36,618 nt of DNA from Bacillota bacterium. GTDB lineage: Bacteria; Bacillota; Dehalobacteriia; UBA4068. The DNA lies in NCBI GenBank assembly GCA_030527285.1, contig JAUNBC010000017.1, forward strand, positions 1 through 36,618, written 5' to 3'. This document shows, piece after piece, positions 18,380-27,503 of this stretch. A program made the position numbers and the translations under genes. The notes below the pieces were generated by a model. The model did not search any database. It had not been told where the DNA came from and saw only the letters and a program-made list of their open reading frames with translations. How positions within the stretch are numbered: the stretch's first letter is position 1; each line of letters starts with the position of its first letter.

Positions 18380-20056
18380 TTATTCGCCTATATAGCTGCT
18401 GGCCGTGTCGATGATGATAGTGCCGGCCGCCGTATTGCTTTCGCCGGCCGCCTGCCAGCCGATGGCGAAGTCGATCAGCCTGCCGATATCGCGCAGCTTG
18501 TAGTAGTTGTTGCCGTCGATCAAATAGGCGGCAGGATAAATGCGCGCGCCGTCCATAAACAGCTTATGCGTGGAGGGCGCAACGCTCTTGGGCGCGGCCA
18601 GCGCCGCCAGCTCGCCGCCCACCGCCGTATAGGCAGCGCCGTCCGTAGCGTTGATCGCCGCCAATGCCGCATCCCATTCGACCTCGAATTGCGCCTCGCT
18701 GCCATTGAGCAGCATCGCGATATCGCGCAGCTTGAAGTAGTTATTGCCATTGATCAGATATGCCGAGACCTTTGCCTCCGCGCCGTTTACCGTCATCGCA
18801 TGGCTGCTGATACGCACCTCTGCGATATCCACCGGCGCGACGGGCAAATAGAAATCGCTGCCGGCGCTGAGCATTACCCCGCCCTGCGAACCGGCGATCA
18901 GCGTACCGCCGTCGGTAAGCAGCAGCGCATAGATATTATCGTACAGAGCGCCGCTCCAGGTACCGGCCGCCGAGGAATAATTGACATCTTCCTTGTCGTT
19001 GAACAGACCCAGCGCGCTGCAGCCCAGCCATAGCGACTGCCCTTCATCATAGGCCAAGGCCCGGATCTCCGGCGTAGCGCCCGCTGTGCCGGCCGTCGGG
19101 TCGCCGGCGATGATACCGGCGGCTATCGCCGGGATGCTCTCGCGGCCGGTCGTATGCTCGACCACGCTGCCGCGCACCATATCTAAACGGCCGCCCACGC
19201 ATTCGCTGATCGGTATCGGCAGGCCGTCCGCGCCAACGTAGCCCGCGCTCTCAAAGTAGCTCGGAGCCGCGCCGGAGCGGGAGATCGCCGCCTGGCCTGC
19301 GCCCAGATCGTTGAGCGGAGCGATGGAGCGTACCCAGAAATCGCCGAGCAGATGAGAGTTATATTCATCGTCGCTGGCCGCGTCATAAGCCCAGGCCGTG
19401 AGCCTGCCCGCTTTGCTGATATAGGCATAGCCGCCGGAGAAAGGCGGCTTCAACCCGCCCTGTTCGCCATTGGGATAGCAGCCGATCCACATGCCGCCGA
19501 AATCATCCGCCGCCAGCACGCATACGGAATCAGTCGGCAAGCCGTCGTCTTTGCCATAGGTCTTCCATGCGCCGGCGGCAGGATCATAGACGCTCAGACC
19601 GCCGTCGCCGCCGATCCACACGCGCCCGTCGGCGGTGATCTCGATAGCCTGCGCGAAATCGCCCAGCAGCCGGCTGTTTTCCATATTGAATTCCTCGATC
19701 AGCTCGCCGTCGGCGCTGATATGGAATACGCCGTAATTCTTGCCGGTGGGCGCATAAGTATAGCCCTGTGTCAGCCAATAGCTGCCGTCAGCGGCCTCCG
19801 CAATATCATACACCCATTGCGTTTTGAGCACGCCGCTGAACATCCGCTCGGCCTCGCCGCGCTGATCCGCCAGATAAAGACCGCCGGTAGTGCATACCCA
19901 AAAGCCGCCGTATGCGCTTTCCACTAAATTGCGCACGCCAACCAAGGGCTGGCCGTCGCAGACGATCTCGACCCACTCGCGTTCAGCCGCCAGCGCCGTG
20001 ACGCTGAAGGCTAAAACCAGCAGCAGCGCCAGTATTATTACCAGTAGCTTTTTCAT
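18380..20056 (-). CDS. Secreted beta-propeller protein with two copper-amine-oxidase-like stalk domains
   Basis: From ATG 20056 the product has 558 residues and begins with a classic signal peptide (MKKLLVIILALLLVLAFSV, then TALAA), so it is exported. The central part holds repeated short strands of two-component-regulator-propeller type (GGFWVCTTGGLYLAD, DGRVWIGGDGGLSVYD, GGMWIGCYPNGEQGG, SLWLGCSALGLF), suggesting a beta-propeller. The C-terminal part has two stalk-like modules, each with a YLI(N/D)GNNY(F/Y)KLRDI motif, as in Clostridia cell-surface proteins with copper amine oxidase N-terminal-like domains. A TTG 21 bp upstream is possible, but the ATG starts directly at the signal peptide and follows a G-rich ribosome site. 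It lies after the seven-repeat LysM protein. The ligand is unknown. Confidence 0.85.
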   Translation of the reverse strand: MKKLLVIILALLLVLAFSVTALAAEREWVEIVCDGQPLVGVRNLVESAYGGFWVCTTGGLYLADQRGEAERMFSGVLKTQWVYDIAEAADGSYWLTQGYTYAPTGKNYGVFHISADGELIEEFNMENSRLLGDFAQAIEITADGRVWIGGDGGLSVYDPAAGAWKTYGKDDGLPTDSVCVLAADDFGGMWIGCYPNGEQGGLKPPFSGGYAYISKAGRLTAWAYDAASDDEYNSHLLGDFWVRSIAPLNDLGAGQAAISRSGAAPSYFESAGYVGADGLPIPISECVGGRLDMVRGSVVEHTTGRESIPAIAAGIIAGDPTAGTAGATPEIRALAYDEGQSLWLGCSALGLFNDKEDVNYSSAAGTWSGALYDNIYALLLTDGGTLIAGSQGGVMLSAGSDFYLPVAPVDIAEVRISSHAMTVNGAEAKVSAYLINGNNYFKLRDIAMLLNGSEAQFEVEWDAALAAINATDGAAYTAVGGELAALAAPKSVAPSTHKLFMDGARIYPAAYLIDGNNYYKLRDIGRLIDFAIGWQAAGESNTAAGTIIIDTASSYIGE

Positions 20057-20079
20057 CACATATCCATCCCCCTTCAATG

Positions 20080-20108
20080 ATATTAATAGCAGTTACGGGG
20101 CGGCTCAA
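20080..20108 (-). promoter_or_regulatory. Weak candidate promoter for the propeller gene
   Basis: TTGAGC (20108-20103), 17 bp, TAATAT (20085-20080) on the minus strand. The -35 element lies inside the GC-rich hairpin at 20095-20119, so this could be chance. Confidence 0.3.
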
Positions 20109-20119
20109 AGCCGCCCCGT
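20095..20119 (-). terminator. GC-rich hairpin between the two secreted-protein genes
   Basis: A perfect 11-bp stem (ACGGGGCGGCT and AGCCGCCCCGT) encloses a 3-nt loop just after the stop of the 1,464-aa gene. It lacks a clean T run on the minus strand, so it may be an imperfect terminator or a processing/stabilising hairpin. Confidence 0.5.
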
Positions 20120-20127
20120 ATTGAAGC

Positions 20128-23100
20128 TTATTCGGGAAGCGACAATTGCTGCCCGGGATATATAAGATGCGGATTGACGATGATATGATTGTTCAGCTCG
20201 TAGATATCCGGCCAGCGGCTGGAATCACCCAACTGATCGCGGGAAATAGTCCACAGCATATCGCCGGCTTTGACAATATACATACCGCCGCTATATTTGA
20301 TCGGCGTGACCGGAACAGCCGCGGGAGCCGTCTGCAGCGCGCTGTTTGCCACCTTGCCGAAGGTATCGAAAACTATCTCCTCCGCACCCGCGTCCGCGCC
20401 GACGCTGACTTCCAGCGGAGACAGCTGATCGGCAAATTCGGCAGGATCCTCAAAGGTGCCGGAACCGACGACTATGCAGCGCGCCCACTTGACACACCAG
20501 CCGGTATTGTCATTGACGAATAAGCGGATCGGGCCAAAGGCGTTCATCACCTCAGGATCATAGCCCTCTTTGATATCGGCGTTATCGTCGCCGTCCACCA
20601 GCGGCAGGCCATTCGCGGAAGTAGGACCGGAGCCATAGCCGATGACCATCGGTTTGCCGTTTACGCCATTGGTCAGGTCGGAGCCCTTGAAGGAGGTAGC
20701 ATAAGCGTCCTTGGCATAGACGGTGATGCTGGTCACGGTAGGCGTTTTGAGATCGACGTAGGTGAGCAGCAGCTTGTTCAGATCAACGCCCTGCACCCAT
20801 GTTTCATTGCCGACCTTGTAGGCGTCGAATACCATCTCGTTGCTCATCGACTCAAGCTGGCCGACGGTGAAGGTCACCGGGGTAGCCACGTCCGAGCCGG
20901 TGACGCGCAGTATCGGCGTATTCAGATAATCGCTGTAGAAGCCAAAGGTATGCGTCCAGCCGGTAGACGCGGACTTGGCCACATATACGCCGCTGACGTT
21001 TTGCAGGCATTGCGCCGCCGTAGCGCCGTTGACGATCAGCCGCAATACGCCGCCGCTGTTGCCATAGGCGGCGTTATAACCGGCGTCGCCGCTGCCGACG
21101 ACCAGCGGCAGACCGTTTTGCTCAAGCGCGCCGGCGGCGGGATCGCCGATGCCATAGGCAAGGATGACGCGCTTACCGTTTACGCCGGCCAGCAGGTCGT
21201 TAGCGCTGATCTTGGTCTGTTTGCCCGCCGCGTCGCTGATCACCACGCCGCTCATCATCGAGGAGGCGGAGATGGCGTTATCCGAAAGCAGCGACAGCAG
21301 ATCGACGCCGCGGTAACGGCGCGTCACACCGCCCACCGTGTAGGTATCGGTGACCATGTACTTTTGCAGTTTCTCGATATCGGCAACCGTCAGCGAGCCG
21401 GGATTGGATACCGCGCCGGAGAAAGCTATCGGCGTAGCGCCCAGCGCGGCGTAGCTGTCGGTATGCGCGTATTTGTCGGCTTCGAGATTGACGACGATCT
21501 TGGTCACGCCATTGACCGCCGCTTGCGCCTGGCCGTTCTTGTTCTCCTCCGCGGTCTGCGGACGAATGAACGCCAGCGGGCCGCCGCTGTTCTCGATGCT
21601 GATACCGGTAACGCTGTCAACGTCTACGTAACCGGCGCTGCTTGCATCCGCGACCAGCGGGTAGCCATTCTTGGCGAAGGCCAGTACCGGCTCCAGACCC
21701 AGCGTACCGCGCAGCGAATTGTAACCGGCAGCTTGCAGCTGGGCGAAGCTCAGCGTCGCCATTTTCTGCTCGCCGGCGTAGAAGTCAGCGGAGCCGAGGC
21801 TGCCCGGCATGCCGATGGTCTCGGACAGCAGATACCAGATATTCACGCCCTCGAACAGATCGTCGGTCAAAGCGCCGTCCGCATCGGTATAGGCATAATA
21901 GCCCTTCTCCTGCCGGTTCTCATTGTCGCGATCGCGCTTTTCTACCGCATATATTATATCCTCCAGCTCCGCCATCGTAAACGAGGTCGTCTCGGTATCG
22001 CCGTTAGCCTGCACCACCTCCACGGTCAGCGCGGTCTGTTTAGCTAAGGCCTGATAGGCGGCGGCAGGATTTTGACTATGCGTGCTGTAACGAATTGCCT
22101 CGCCGATATATATTTCCTGCGCGCGCTGCATCTGGTTGGAGCCGTTGTTGAAGAAATAGGCGTAATTGGTGATATCCTGCGGATTATCGCGATTCATACC
22201 GTCAAGCTTGCCGAAGATGACGCGCACCGGACCGCCGTCATTGCCCAGCCCGCCGAAGAAGCCGTCCATATCGGCATTGCGCACGTAAGGATAGCCGTTG
22301 ACGCCATAGGCTAACAGCACCGGATAGCCCTTCTTCACCGGATAACCGTTAGCGTCCTTGACCCATGCGCCGACCTGATTGTCGGGCTGGTTTTCTTTTA
22401 GCGCCAATTCCTGCTTGGTCGGACGGTCGGTGCCGATATCCGACGGCGATTTCTCATAGAAATAGGACAGATCGGGATTGGCCAGCTGCTTCATCGAGAA
22501 GGCGGCCGTGGTTTTGTAATTATCCCAGGAGCTAAAAGTTACGAGCGTACGGCTGTCATTCTTATACTTAGTGCCGTCCAGGCCGAGCGTCAGCAGCAGA
22601 TCCCACAGCTTGACGCCTTCATATGTGTTGACGTACCAATAGGTGGTATTGGAGAGGCTGTACTCGGAGCGATAGCCTAAACCGCTGGCCAGCGGCTTGT
22701 CGGTTGCGTCGTATTCGACCATCGCCTCCAATTCCTCTACCGTGTAGTTGACCTCGCGCCCTAAGGCCGCGCCGGTCAGGGTGATCAGATATTCGGTATT
22801 GGCGGTATTGCTGTAAGCTACGTTGCTGGCCTCGGAATGCTTATAGCCGGGAGACTGCGCCGTGAACTCAACATAGATATAAGCCACCGAGGAGAACTTT
22901 TCCGGCAAGGCCGTCTTGAAATCGCTCTTATCATAGACCAGCTTCAAGCAGCCGTCGTTATTACCGAGCGAGTTTATGATGCCCAGCTCATTATCATAGA
23001 CGAAGGGCGCTACCGTCGCGCCGTCGCTGCTGCCGGTACCGTAAGCAAGGATCACCGGCGTTTTCGCAGCTAATATCTCGGCATAGGTCAGCACCGCCAC

Positions 23101-24522
23101 GTCCTGCCGCCAGCGGTTCTTGAACACGACGCGGATATCGTCATTGACGCGCTCCACGCCGGAATTGACCAGTCCCTGAATGATAGAGCTGATCCTTACG
23201 CCCTCATAGACTAAAGTCGTAGCCGTTCCGTTGCGCGTATCGGTGTACTTGCCGCGATAGAGGTTGGCGGAAGCCGTCTTCTCTAAATCGCCGACCATCA
23301 GCGGGGTGGTAGCGGTAACGCCGGGGCCTTCTACCGTCAGCGTCGCGCCGGTGATTGCATCCATGGCATAGACGCCGCCCTGTTCCGTACCCTGATAGGT
23401 GATATGCTTATACGGGCTGCCGTCAAAACCGACGTCGGTGGAGCCAATGCCGGCGATCATCTGCGCCGGTCCGCCGCCGCCGACCGCGCCGGCTTTGCCG
23501 TTGTACAGCGCGCCGAAGCCGCAAAAGCCGTCGGATATCTTATACAGGGCGCTCCAGCTGCCGTCCGCTTCCTGCTTCTCCAAAGCCAGCATATAGCGGT
23601 TTGCGGCGTTGCGGATATCGGAGACCTTGAGCTGGGTCGGCGCATAGCCGTCGGCATAGGTTATCTGCACCGTATCGCTATCCTTGAGCGCCGTCACTAG
23701 CGAGGACAATGCGACGCCGCGCACCGTATCGGTGAACTGACCCTTCTTGGTGATATAAGTATAAGTAGCGGTAACGCGATCCATGGCCAGCAGCTGCGCG
23801 CGCGTATAACCCTTGCCCAGCACGGTGACGGTGTTGCCGCTCACCGCCTCGCCGACCAGGATCGTATCGAGATCCTTGACGAAAGAGGAATTGTTCTTAT
23901 CGGTAAAATCAGCCATGCCGATAGCCAGCGAAGGGCGGCTGTTCGTCTTGAACTGAGCCGCGGCCGGCACCTCGTCGCTGTTATCACCGCTGACCGCCGA
24001 TTTGAGCACGATCATCGGAGCGACCGCTACCGCGCCGCTTTGCTTGCCGGCGGCCTGCTGCGGATAGCGATAGCGCTCCTCAGCGGCGAATTGCGCAAAC
24101 TCACGCTTGTAGCTGCCGCTGAAGAAAGTCACCTTGGCCTTTGCGTCAGCCTTAACGTCAAAGCCGGAGGCTCCGAGCAAGGTATACAGGTCAACGCCTG
24201 AAGCCAGATACTGTTTGCGGAATTCCGAGGTGTTGAAGGTGGAAAAAACACGCTCGGTCTGCGTCATAGCCTGCAAATCCGCCATTGAATAGGCGGTCTC
24301 GTTGGATAATGAGGCTATCACCGCGTCGATATCCTCATCAGCAGTAGAGGACGGCTTATCAACTAAAACGCTGCCGCTTACTACCAGCAGCCCGCTTTCC
24401 TCCTTCTCCCATACTGATGCGGCGTCCGCCGGCGGCGCCGTAAAAACTACCGTCAGAGCGATGACTGCGCACAGGCAGCCGAGCACCGCGAGCAGTTTAC
24501 GCCAACTCGCTGTTTTACCCAT
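20128..24522 (-). CDS. Secreted protein with about seven tandem sulfite-oxidase-fold-like repeats and a C-terminal LysM domain
   Basis: The 1,464-residue product has a signal peptide (residues 1-35, ending PPADAA). Seven units can be traced, roughly 45-225, 226-400, 405-553, 577-790, 830-1015, 1030-1183 and 1203-1352. Each has an EGV/RGV-x-x-x-x-LL core (about 109, 269, 440, 635, 891, 1071, 1244). Later units add PVILAYG/PVLLAYG and GGPxRLxV-like segments, which resemble the oxidoreductase molybdopterin-binding (sulfite oxidase) fold. The cysteine that ligates molybdenum in true oxidases was not seen, so the units are probably structural or binding modules. DAITGATLT (388-396) resembles the FMN-attachment motif of FMN-binding domains but lies in a different context. 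LysM at 1413-1463 (YIVKAGDMLWTISR) predicts peptidoglycan attachment. ATG 24522 follows a G6 ribosome site. Exact function is unknown. Confidence 0.82.
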   Translation of the reverse strand: MGKTASWRKLLAVLGCLCAVIALTVVFTAPPADAASVWEKEESGLLVVSGSVLVDKPSSTADEDIDAVIASLSNETAYSMADLQAMTQTERVFSTFNTSEFRKQYLASGVDLYTLLGASGFDVKADAKAKVTFFSGSYKREFAQFAAEERYRYPQQAAGKQSGAVAVAPMIVLKSAVSGDNSDEVPAAAQFKTNSRPSLAIGMADFTDKNNSSFVKDLDTILVGEAVSGNTVTVLGKGYTRAQLLAMDRVTATYTYITKKGQFTDTVRGVALSSLVTALKDSDTVQITYADGYAPTQLKVSDIRNAANRYMLALEKQEADGSWSALYKISDGFCGFGALYNGKAGAVGGGGPAQMIAGIGSTDVGFDGSPYKHITYQGTEQGGVYAMDAITGATLTVEGPGVTATTPLMVGDLEKTASANLYRGKYTDTRNGTATTLVYEGVRISSIIQGLVNSGVERVNDDIRVVFKNRWRQDVAVLTYAEILAAKTPVILAYGTGSSDGATVAPFVYDNELGIINSLGNNDGCLKLVYDKSDFKTALPEKFSSVAYIYVEFTAQSPGYKHSEASNVAYSNTANTEYLITLTGAALGREVNYTVEELEAMVEYDATDKPLASGLGYRSEYSLSNTTYWYVNTYEGVKLWDLLLTLGLDGTKYKNDSRTLVTFSSWDNYKTTAAFSMKQLANPDLSYFYEKSPSDIGTDRPTKQELALKENQPDNQVGAWVKDANGYPVKKGYPVLLAYGVNGYPYVRNADMDGFFGGLGNDGGPVRVIFGKLDGMNRDNPQDITNYAYFFNNGSNQMQRAQEIYIGEAIRYSTHSQNPAAAYQALAKQTALTVEVVQANGDTETTSFTMAELEDIIYAVEKRDRDNENRQEKGYYAYTDADGALTDDLFEGVNIWYLLSETIGMPGSLGSADFYAGEQKMATLSFAQLQAAGYNSLRGTLGLEPVLAFAKNGYPLVADASSAGYVDVDSVTGISIENSGGPLAFIRPQTAEENKNGQAQAAVNGVTKIVVNLEADKYAHTDSYAALGATPIAFSGAVSNPGSLTVADIEKLQKYMVTDTYTVGGVTRRYRGVDLLSLLSDNAISASSMMSGVVISDAAGKQTKISANDLLAGVNGKRVILAYGIGDPAAGALEQNGLPLVVGSGDAGYNAAYGNSGGVLRLIVNGATAAQCLQNVSGVYVAKSASTGWTHTFGFYSDYLNTPILRVTGSDVATPVTFTVGQLESMSNEMVFDAYKVGNETWVQGVDLNKLLLTYVDLKTPTVTSITVYAKDAYATSFKGSDLTNGVNGKPMVIGYGSGPTSANGLPLVDGDDNADIKEGYDPEVMNAFGPIRLFVNDNTGWCVKWARCIVVGSGTFEDPAEFADQLSPLEVSVGADAGAEEIVFDTFGKVANSALQTAPAAVPVTPIKYSGGMYIVKAGDMLWTISRDQLGDSSRWPDIYELNNHIIVNPHLIYPGQQLSLPE

Positions 24523-24700
24523 AACAAACCCCCCTGTATTATAATAAATATAAGAACCCTTCCCATGCAGGAAGGGTTCAAGATATGCCAGCGGTTTTCT
24601 TTCCTGCGGGAGGCCAGAGGATTTCCCCCCTCGCCCAGCGGTTTTGCCTCATGGAGCAAGCTCTTTAGAATACAAAACTCGAAAACCTATGCACTTATCT
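24523..24700 (-). promoter_or_regulatory. Structured leader RNA candidate of the seven-repeat LysM protein
   Basis: From the expected transcription start near 24700 to the ATG there are about 178 nt with no credible gene. On the minus strand AAAACCGCTGG occurs twice (24645-24635 and 24598-24588), 47 bp apart. A G-rich and a C-rich tract between them can pair (GCGAGGGG with CCTCCCGC). A perfect 10-bp hairpin (24554-24579, GAACCCTTCC and its complement) then precedes the AT-rich stretch before the ribosome site. This layout fits a riboswitch-like aptamer plus expression platform, but no known class was recognised. Confidence 0.5.
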
Positions 24701-24705
24701 CTTTG

Positions 24706-24734
24706 ATTATATAGATAAACTCGGGGTTTGTAAA
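24706..24734 (-). promoter_or_regulatory. SigA-type promoter of the seven-repeat LysM protein gene
   Basis: Minus-strand TTTACA (24734-24729), 17-bp spacer, TATAAT (24711-24706), starting right at the end of the lysA-like gene. It gives this gene a transcript independent of the upstream operon. Confidence 0.7.
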
Positions 24735-26009
24735 TCATATACCAGCAAGAATAATCTTGCGCAAGGCCGGATAATCGACGGTAGCGAAATAGTCGTTGAG
24801 CGTCTCGGCGCGGCGTATGCGGCTCACCTTCCCGTCCGCTCCCAACAGCAATTCCTGCGAGCGCAGCTTGCCGTTATAATTGAAGCCCATCGCATGGCCA
24901 TGCGCTCCCGTATCGTGAAATACCAGCAGATCGCCGATTTCGATCTGCGGCAGCGCGCGGTCGATGGCGAATTTATCATTGTTCTCGCACAGCGAGCCGG
25001 TGATATCATAGATCATGTCGCAGGGCTGATCCTCCTTGCCGCAAACGCTGATATGATGATATGCGCCGTAAATAGCCGGACGCATCAGGTCGGCCATACA
25101 GGCGTCGAGGCCGATATAATTTTTGTAGGTATCCTTGTAATGCAGCGCGCGCGCCGCCAAATAGCCAAAGGGGCCGGTCATCAGCCGCCCGTTCTCCATC
25201 GCCAGCAGCACCCCGCCCAAGCCGCTGGGCACGAGGATACGCTCATAAAGCAGGCGTATCTGCGCGCCCAGCATATCCAGGTCCACCGGCGCTTCCTCCG
25301 GCAGATAGGGTATGCCGATACCGCCGCCGAGATTGATGATCTCGACGCTGATGCCCATGATCTTCTTGATCCGTACCGCCAGCTTGAACATCATTTCCGC
25401 TGTCTCGGCGTAATAAGCGCCGTTTAGCTCATTGGATACCACCATCGTATGTATGCCGAAGCGCTTGACGCCCTTATCGCGGCAAATGGCGATGGCTTCG
25501 AGCAGCTGTGCGCCGGTCATACCGTATTTGGCCTGTTCGGGCACGCCGATGAATTCATTGCCGCCCTTGCGCATCGGCCCGGGGTTATAACGGAAAGAGA
25601 TCATTTCCGGCAGCTCAGCCTCCTTTTCGAGAAATTCTATATGGCTGATATCGTCAAGGTTGATGATCGCGCCCAAACTCAGCGCCTTGATGAATTCCTC
25701 CGCCGGCGTGTCATTTGAAGTCAAGCAAATATCCGCGCCGCTGAGACCCGCCGCCTCGGCGATGCACAGCTCGGCCAGAGAGCTGCAATCCGCGCCGCAG
25801 CCCTCCTCGGCCAGTATTTGCATGATATACGGGTTAGGCAGCGCCTTGACGGCAAAAAATTCCTTGAAATGCGGCGCCCAGCTAAAAGCCTTGTGCAGGC
25901 GGCGCGCATTGTCGCGTATCCCCGCTTCGTCATAGAGATGAAAAGGAGTGCCGAATTCTTCGGCGATCTGTTCAAATATATGTGATGCTATGGGTAAATG
26001 CTTAATCAT
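24735..26009 (-). CDS. lysA: Diaminopimelate decarboxylase-like PLP enzyme
   Basis: This fold type III PLP decarboxylase most likely converts meso-diaminopimelate to lysine. The 424-residue product has the PLP lysine K55 in FFAVKALPNP, then CGADCSSLAEL, NLGGGIGIPY, MENGRLMTGPFGYL (active-site arginine region), CMADLMRPAIYGAYH, the GSLCENNDKFA cysteine region and HDTGAHGHAMGFNYNGKLR near the end. The usual HIGSQ-type segment is replaced by HTMVVSNELN, which marks a divergent subgroup, so another PLP decarboxylase of this fold cannot be fully excluded. It overlaps the protease gene upstream by 8 bp and is last of a four-gene operon. Confidence 0.83.
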   Translation of the reverse strand: MIKHLPIASHIFEQIAEEFGTPFHLYDEAGIRDNARRLHKAFSWAPHFKEFFAVKALPNPYIMQILAEEGCGADCSSLAELCIAEAAGLSGADICLTSNDTPAEEFIKALSLGAIINLDDISHIEFLEKEAELPEMISFRYNPGPMRKGGNEFIGVPEQAKYGMTGAQLLEAIAICRDKGVKRFGIHTMVVSNELNGAYYAETAEMMFKLAVRIKKIMGISVEIINLGGGIGIPYLPEEAPVDLDMLGAQIRLLYERILVPSGLGGVLLAMENGRLMTGPFGYLAARALHYKDTYKNYIGLDACMADLMRPAIYGAYHHISVCGKEDQPCDMIYDITGSLCENNDKFAIDRALPQIEIGDLLVFHDTGAHGHAMGFNYNGKLRSQELLLGADGKVSRIRRAETLNDYFATVDYPALRKIILAGI

Positions 26010-26850
26010 TGTTTTTTGCCTCCAAATATTCTGTCAGATATGATATGGGTATTGCCAGACCGCTGTTCTCCTCGCCGAGAACCGAGCCGAAGATCACACC
26101 GATCACCTGCGAATGCTTGTCGAATACAGGCGAGCCGCTGGAGCCGGGATGCACCGGTCCGCTGAAATAGATGACCGGCAGCTGCTGCTCGATATAGACG
26201 ATGCCCTTGACCGCGCCCTCGGAAATGGTCCAGTCATAGCCGAGCGGATTGCCGATGAAGATGATATCATCGCCGCTTTGCGGCAGGGACGCGCCCAGCT
26301 GCACAGCGGGCAGATCTTCCCCGTCAATGTCGAGCAGCGCGATATCCACGCCCTCTACCCCTACCCAATCGCGGGTATTGAATACCTTTTGCTCACCGCT
26401 TTGAAAGGTCACGGTGATGATGCCGCTGTCTTCAACCACGTGCTTATTGGTAACGATCAACCCGTCGGCGGCGATATTGAAGCCGCTGCCATTACCGCCG
26501 CTGCCCTCGATCACCACCACCGCCTCGCGCAGCGCCGCCAATGATTCATCCTTAGCCAGCTGCGCCGAAGCGCCGAGAAAGCCGAGATCGGGGACCAGAC
26601 GCAGATAATCGCCGGCCGTCCAGCCGATGAAGCTGAGAATAACCAATAGAGCCAGCAGCACCATCACCCAGCGTTTTCGCATCGGTGAAAGCAGCTCCGG
26701 CTCCTGAAAATCGCTATCGTTGAGATCGGCAAATTCATCGAGGTCGATATCCTCAAGCTGCTGCGCATCGACTTGCCGCCAATACTCCTGTGTCTCGAGC
26801 GGCGGCGGGATCTGCTGTTCGCCGCTCGGTTTTATACGATAAATTGCCAT
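26002..26850 (-). CDS. Membrane-anchored trypsin-like serine protease
   Basis: The 282-residue product has an acidic cytoplasmic-type N-terminus (1-56), one membrane helix (about 61-79) and an extracytoplasmic chymotrypsin-fold domain. The triad is H137 (TNKHVV), D169 (GVDIALLDI) and S238 (PGSSGSP). No PDZ domain follows, unlike classical DegP/HtrA proteins. Its start codon shares one base with the HAD gene stop (TAATG) and its end overlaps lysA by 8 bp, so translation is coupled. The substrate cannot be told. Confidence 0.88.
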   Translation of the reverse strand: MAIYRIKPSGEQQIPPPLETQEYWRQVDAQQLEDIDLDEFADLNDSDFQEPELLSPMRKRWVMVLLALLVILSFIGWTAGDYLRLVPDLGFLGASAQLAKDESLAALREAVVVIEGSGGNGSGFNIAADGLIVTNKHVVEDSGIITVTFQSGEQKVFNTRDWVGVEGVDIALLDIDGEDLPAVQLGASLPQSGDDIIFIGNPLGYDWTISEGAVKGIVYIEQQLPVIYFSGPVHPGSSGSPVFDKHSQVIGVIFGSVLGEENSGLAIPISYLTEYLEAKNND

Positions 26851-27503
26851 TATGCCTCCAATATGTCGAGCACCGTCTGTACGGCCTGTTCATCCCAGCT
26901 ATGCAGATAAGCCCTGGGCGTAATCCAACAGCGTCGCCAATCCTCGCTGCGGCTGCCGTTATAGGCGATAAAATCCATGCCCGCCGCCGCCGCCGCTTCA
27001 TTATCATTGAGCGCGTCGCCGATAGTCACGCAATCAGCCGGCGTCAGCTGCGGAAAATGCGCCGCCGCCGCCAGAATGCCCAACGGCGAAGGCTTGAGCT
27101 GCGGCACCGCGCCGCGTCCCATCATCAACTGCAAATGCTCGCTGATGCCTAAGCGGTCGAGATTATCGCGCACCGCCGCATCGATATTATTCGACACCAC
27201 CGCCAAATGCGCATGCGCGGCTAATTGCTTTAAGGCCTGATGCACGCCCGGTTCGGCCTCGGCCGAGGCCAGCCCCTGATACTCGATCTCGGTGATGCGC
27301 CGCCATATTTCCTGCTCCAGACTGGCCGGCAAAAGATCGCGCTCACGGAAATAGTTGATGATCTTGGCCGACGGCCAGGACGGCTCGCCAATCAGCCCGC
27401 GCTCCGCCAGCAAACGCAATACCTCGGACTTCATCAGCGCGAAATCTATTTTCGAGCGCAGCAACGTATTATCCATATCAAAGATGATTAGTTTTTCAGC
27501 CAT
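26850..27503 (-). CDS. HAD-superfamily hydrolase (phosphatase)
   Basis: A 217-residue haloacid-dehalogenase-type hydrolase from ATG 27503, which has GAGGAGG eight bases upstream. Motif I is FDMDNTLL, with the nucleophile and acid/base aspartates. Motif II is VVSNN, the motif III lysine is in LKPSPLG, and motif IV is GDALNDNEAAAAAG. The helical cap between motifs I and II is typical of the phosphoglycolate phosphatase-like subgroup. The frame extends upstream to 27542, but that would add 13 unrelated residues inside the EamA gene. Substrate is not predictable; it sits between EamA and the protease. Confidence 0.86.
   Translation of the reverse strand: MAEKLIIFDMDNTLLRSKIDFALMKSEVLRLLAERGLIGEPSWPSAKIINYFRERDLLPASLEQEIWRRITEIEYQGLASAEAEPGVHQALKQLAAHAHLAVVSNNIDAAVRDNLDRLGISEHLQLMMGRGAVPQLKPSPLGILAAAAHFPQLTPADCVTIGDALNDNEAAAAAGMDFIAYNGSRSEDWRRCWITPRAYLHSWDEQAVQTVLDILEA

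Noticed and set aside
24453..24659. Short minus-strand frame of 68 codons across the leader
   Set aside because: It overlaps the signal peptide coding region in another frame and coincides with the structured leader; no ribosome site or domain.
24580..24660. c-di-GMP-I, cobalamin or SAM riboswitch
   Set aside because: Fragments such as GGCAAAACC or GGGAAATCC recall these classes, but the invariant core segments of each are missing.
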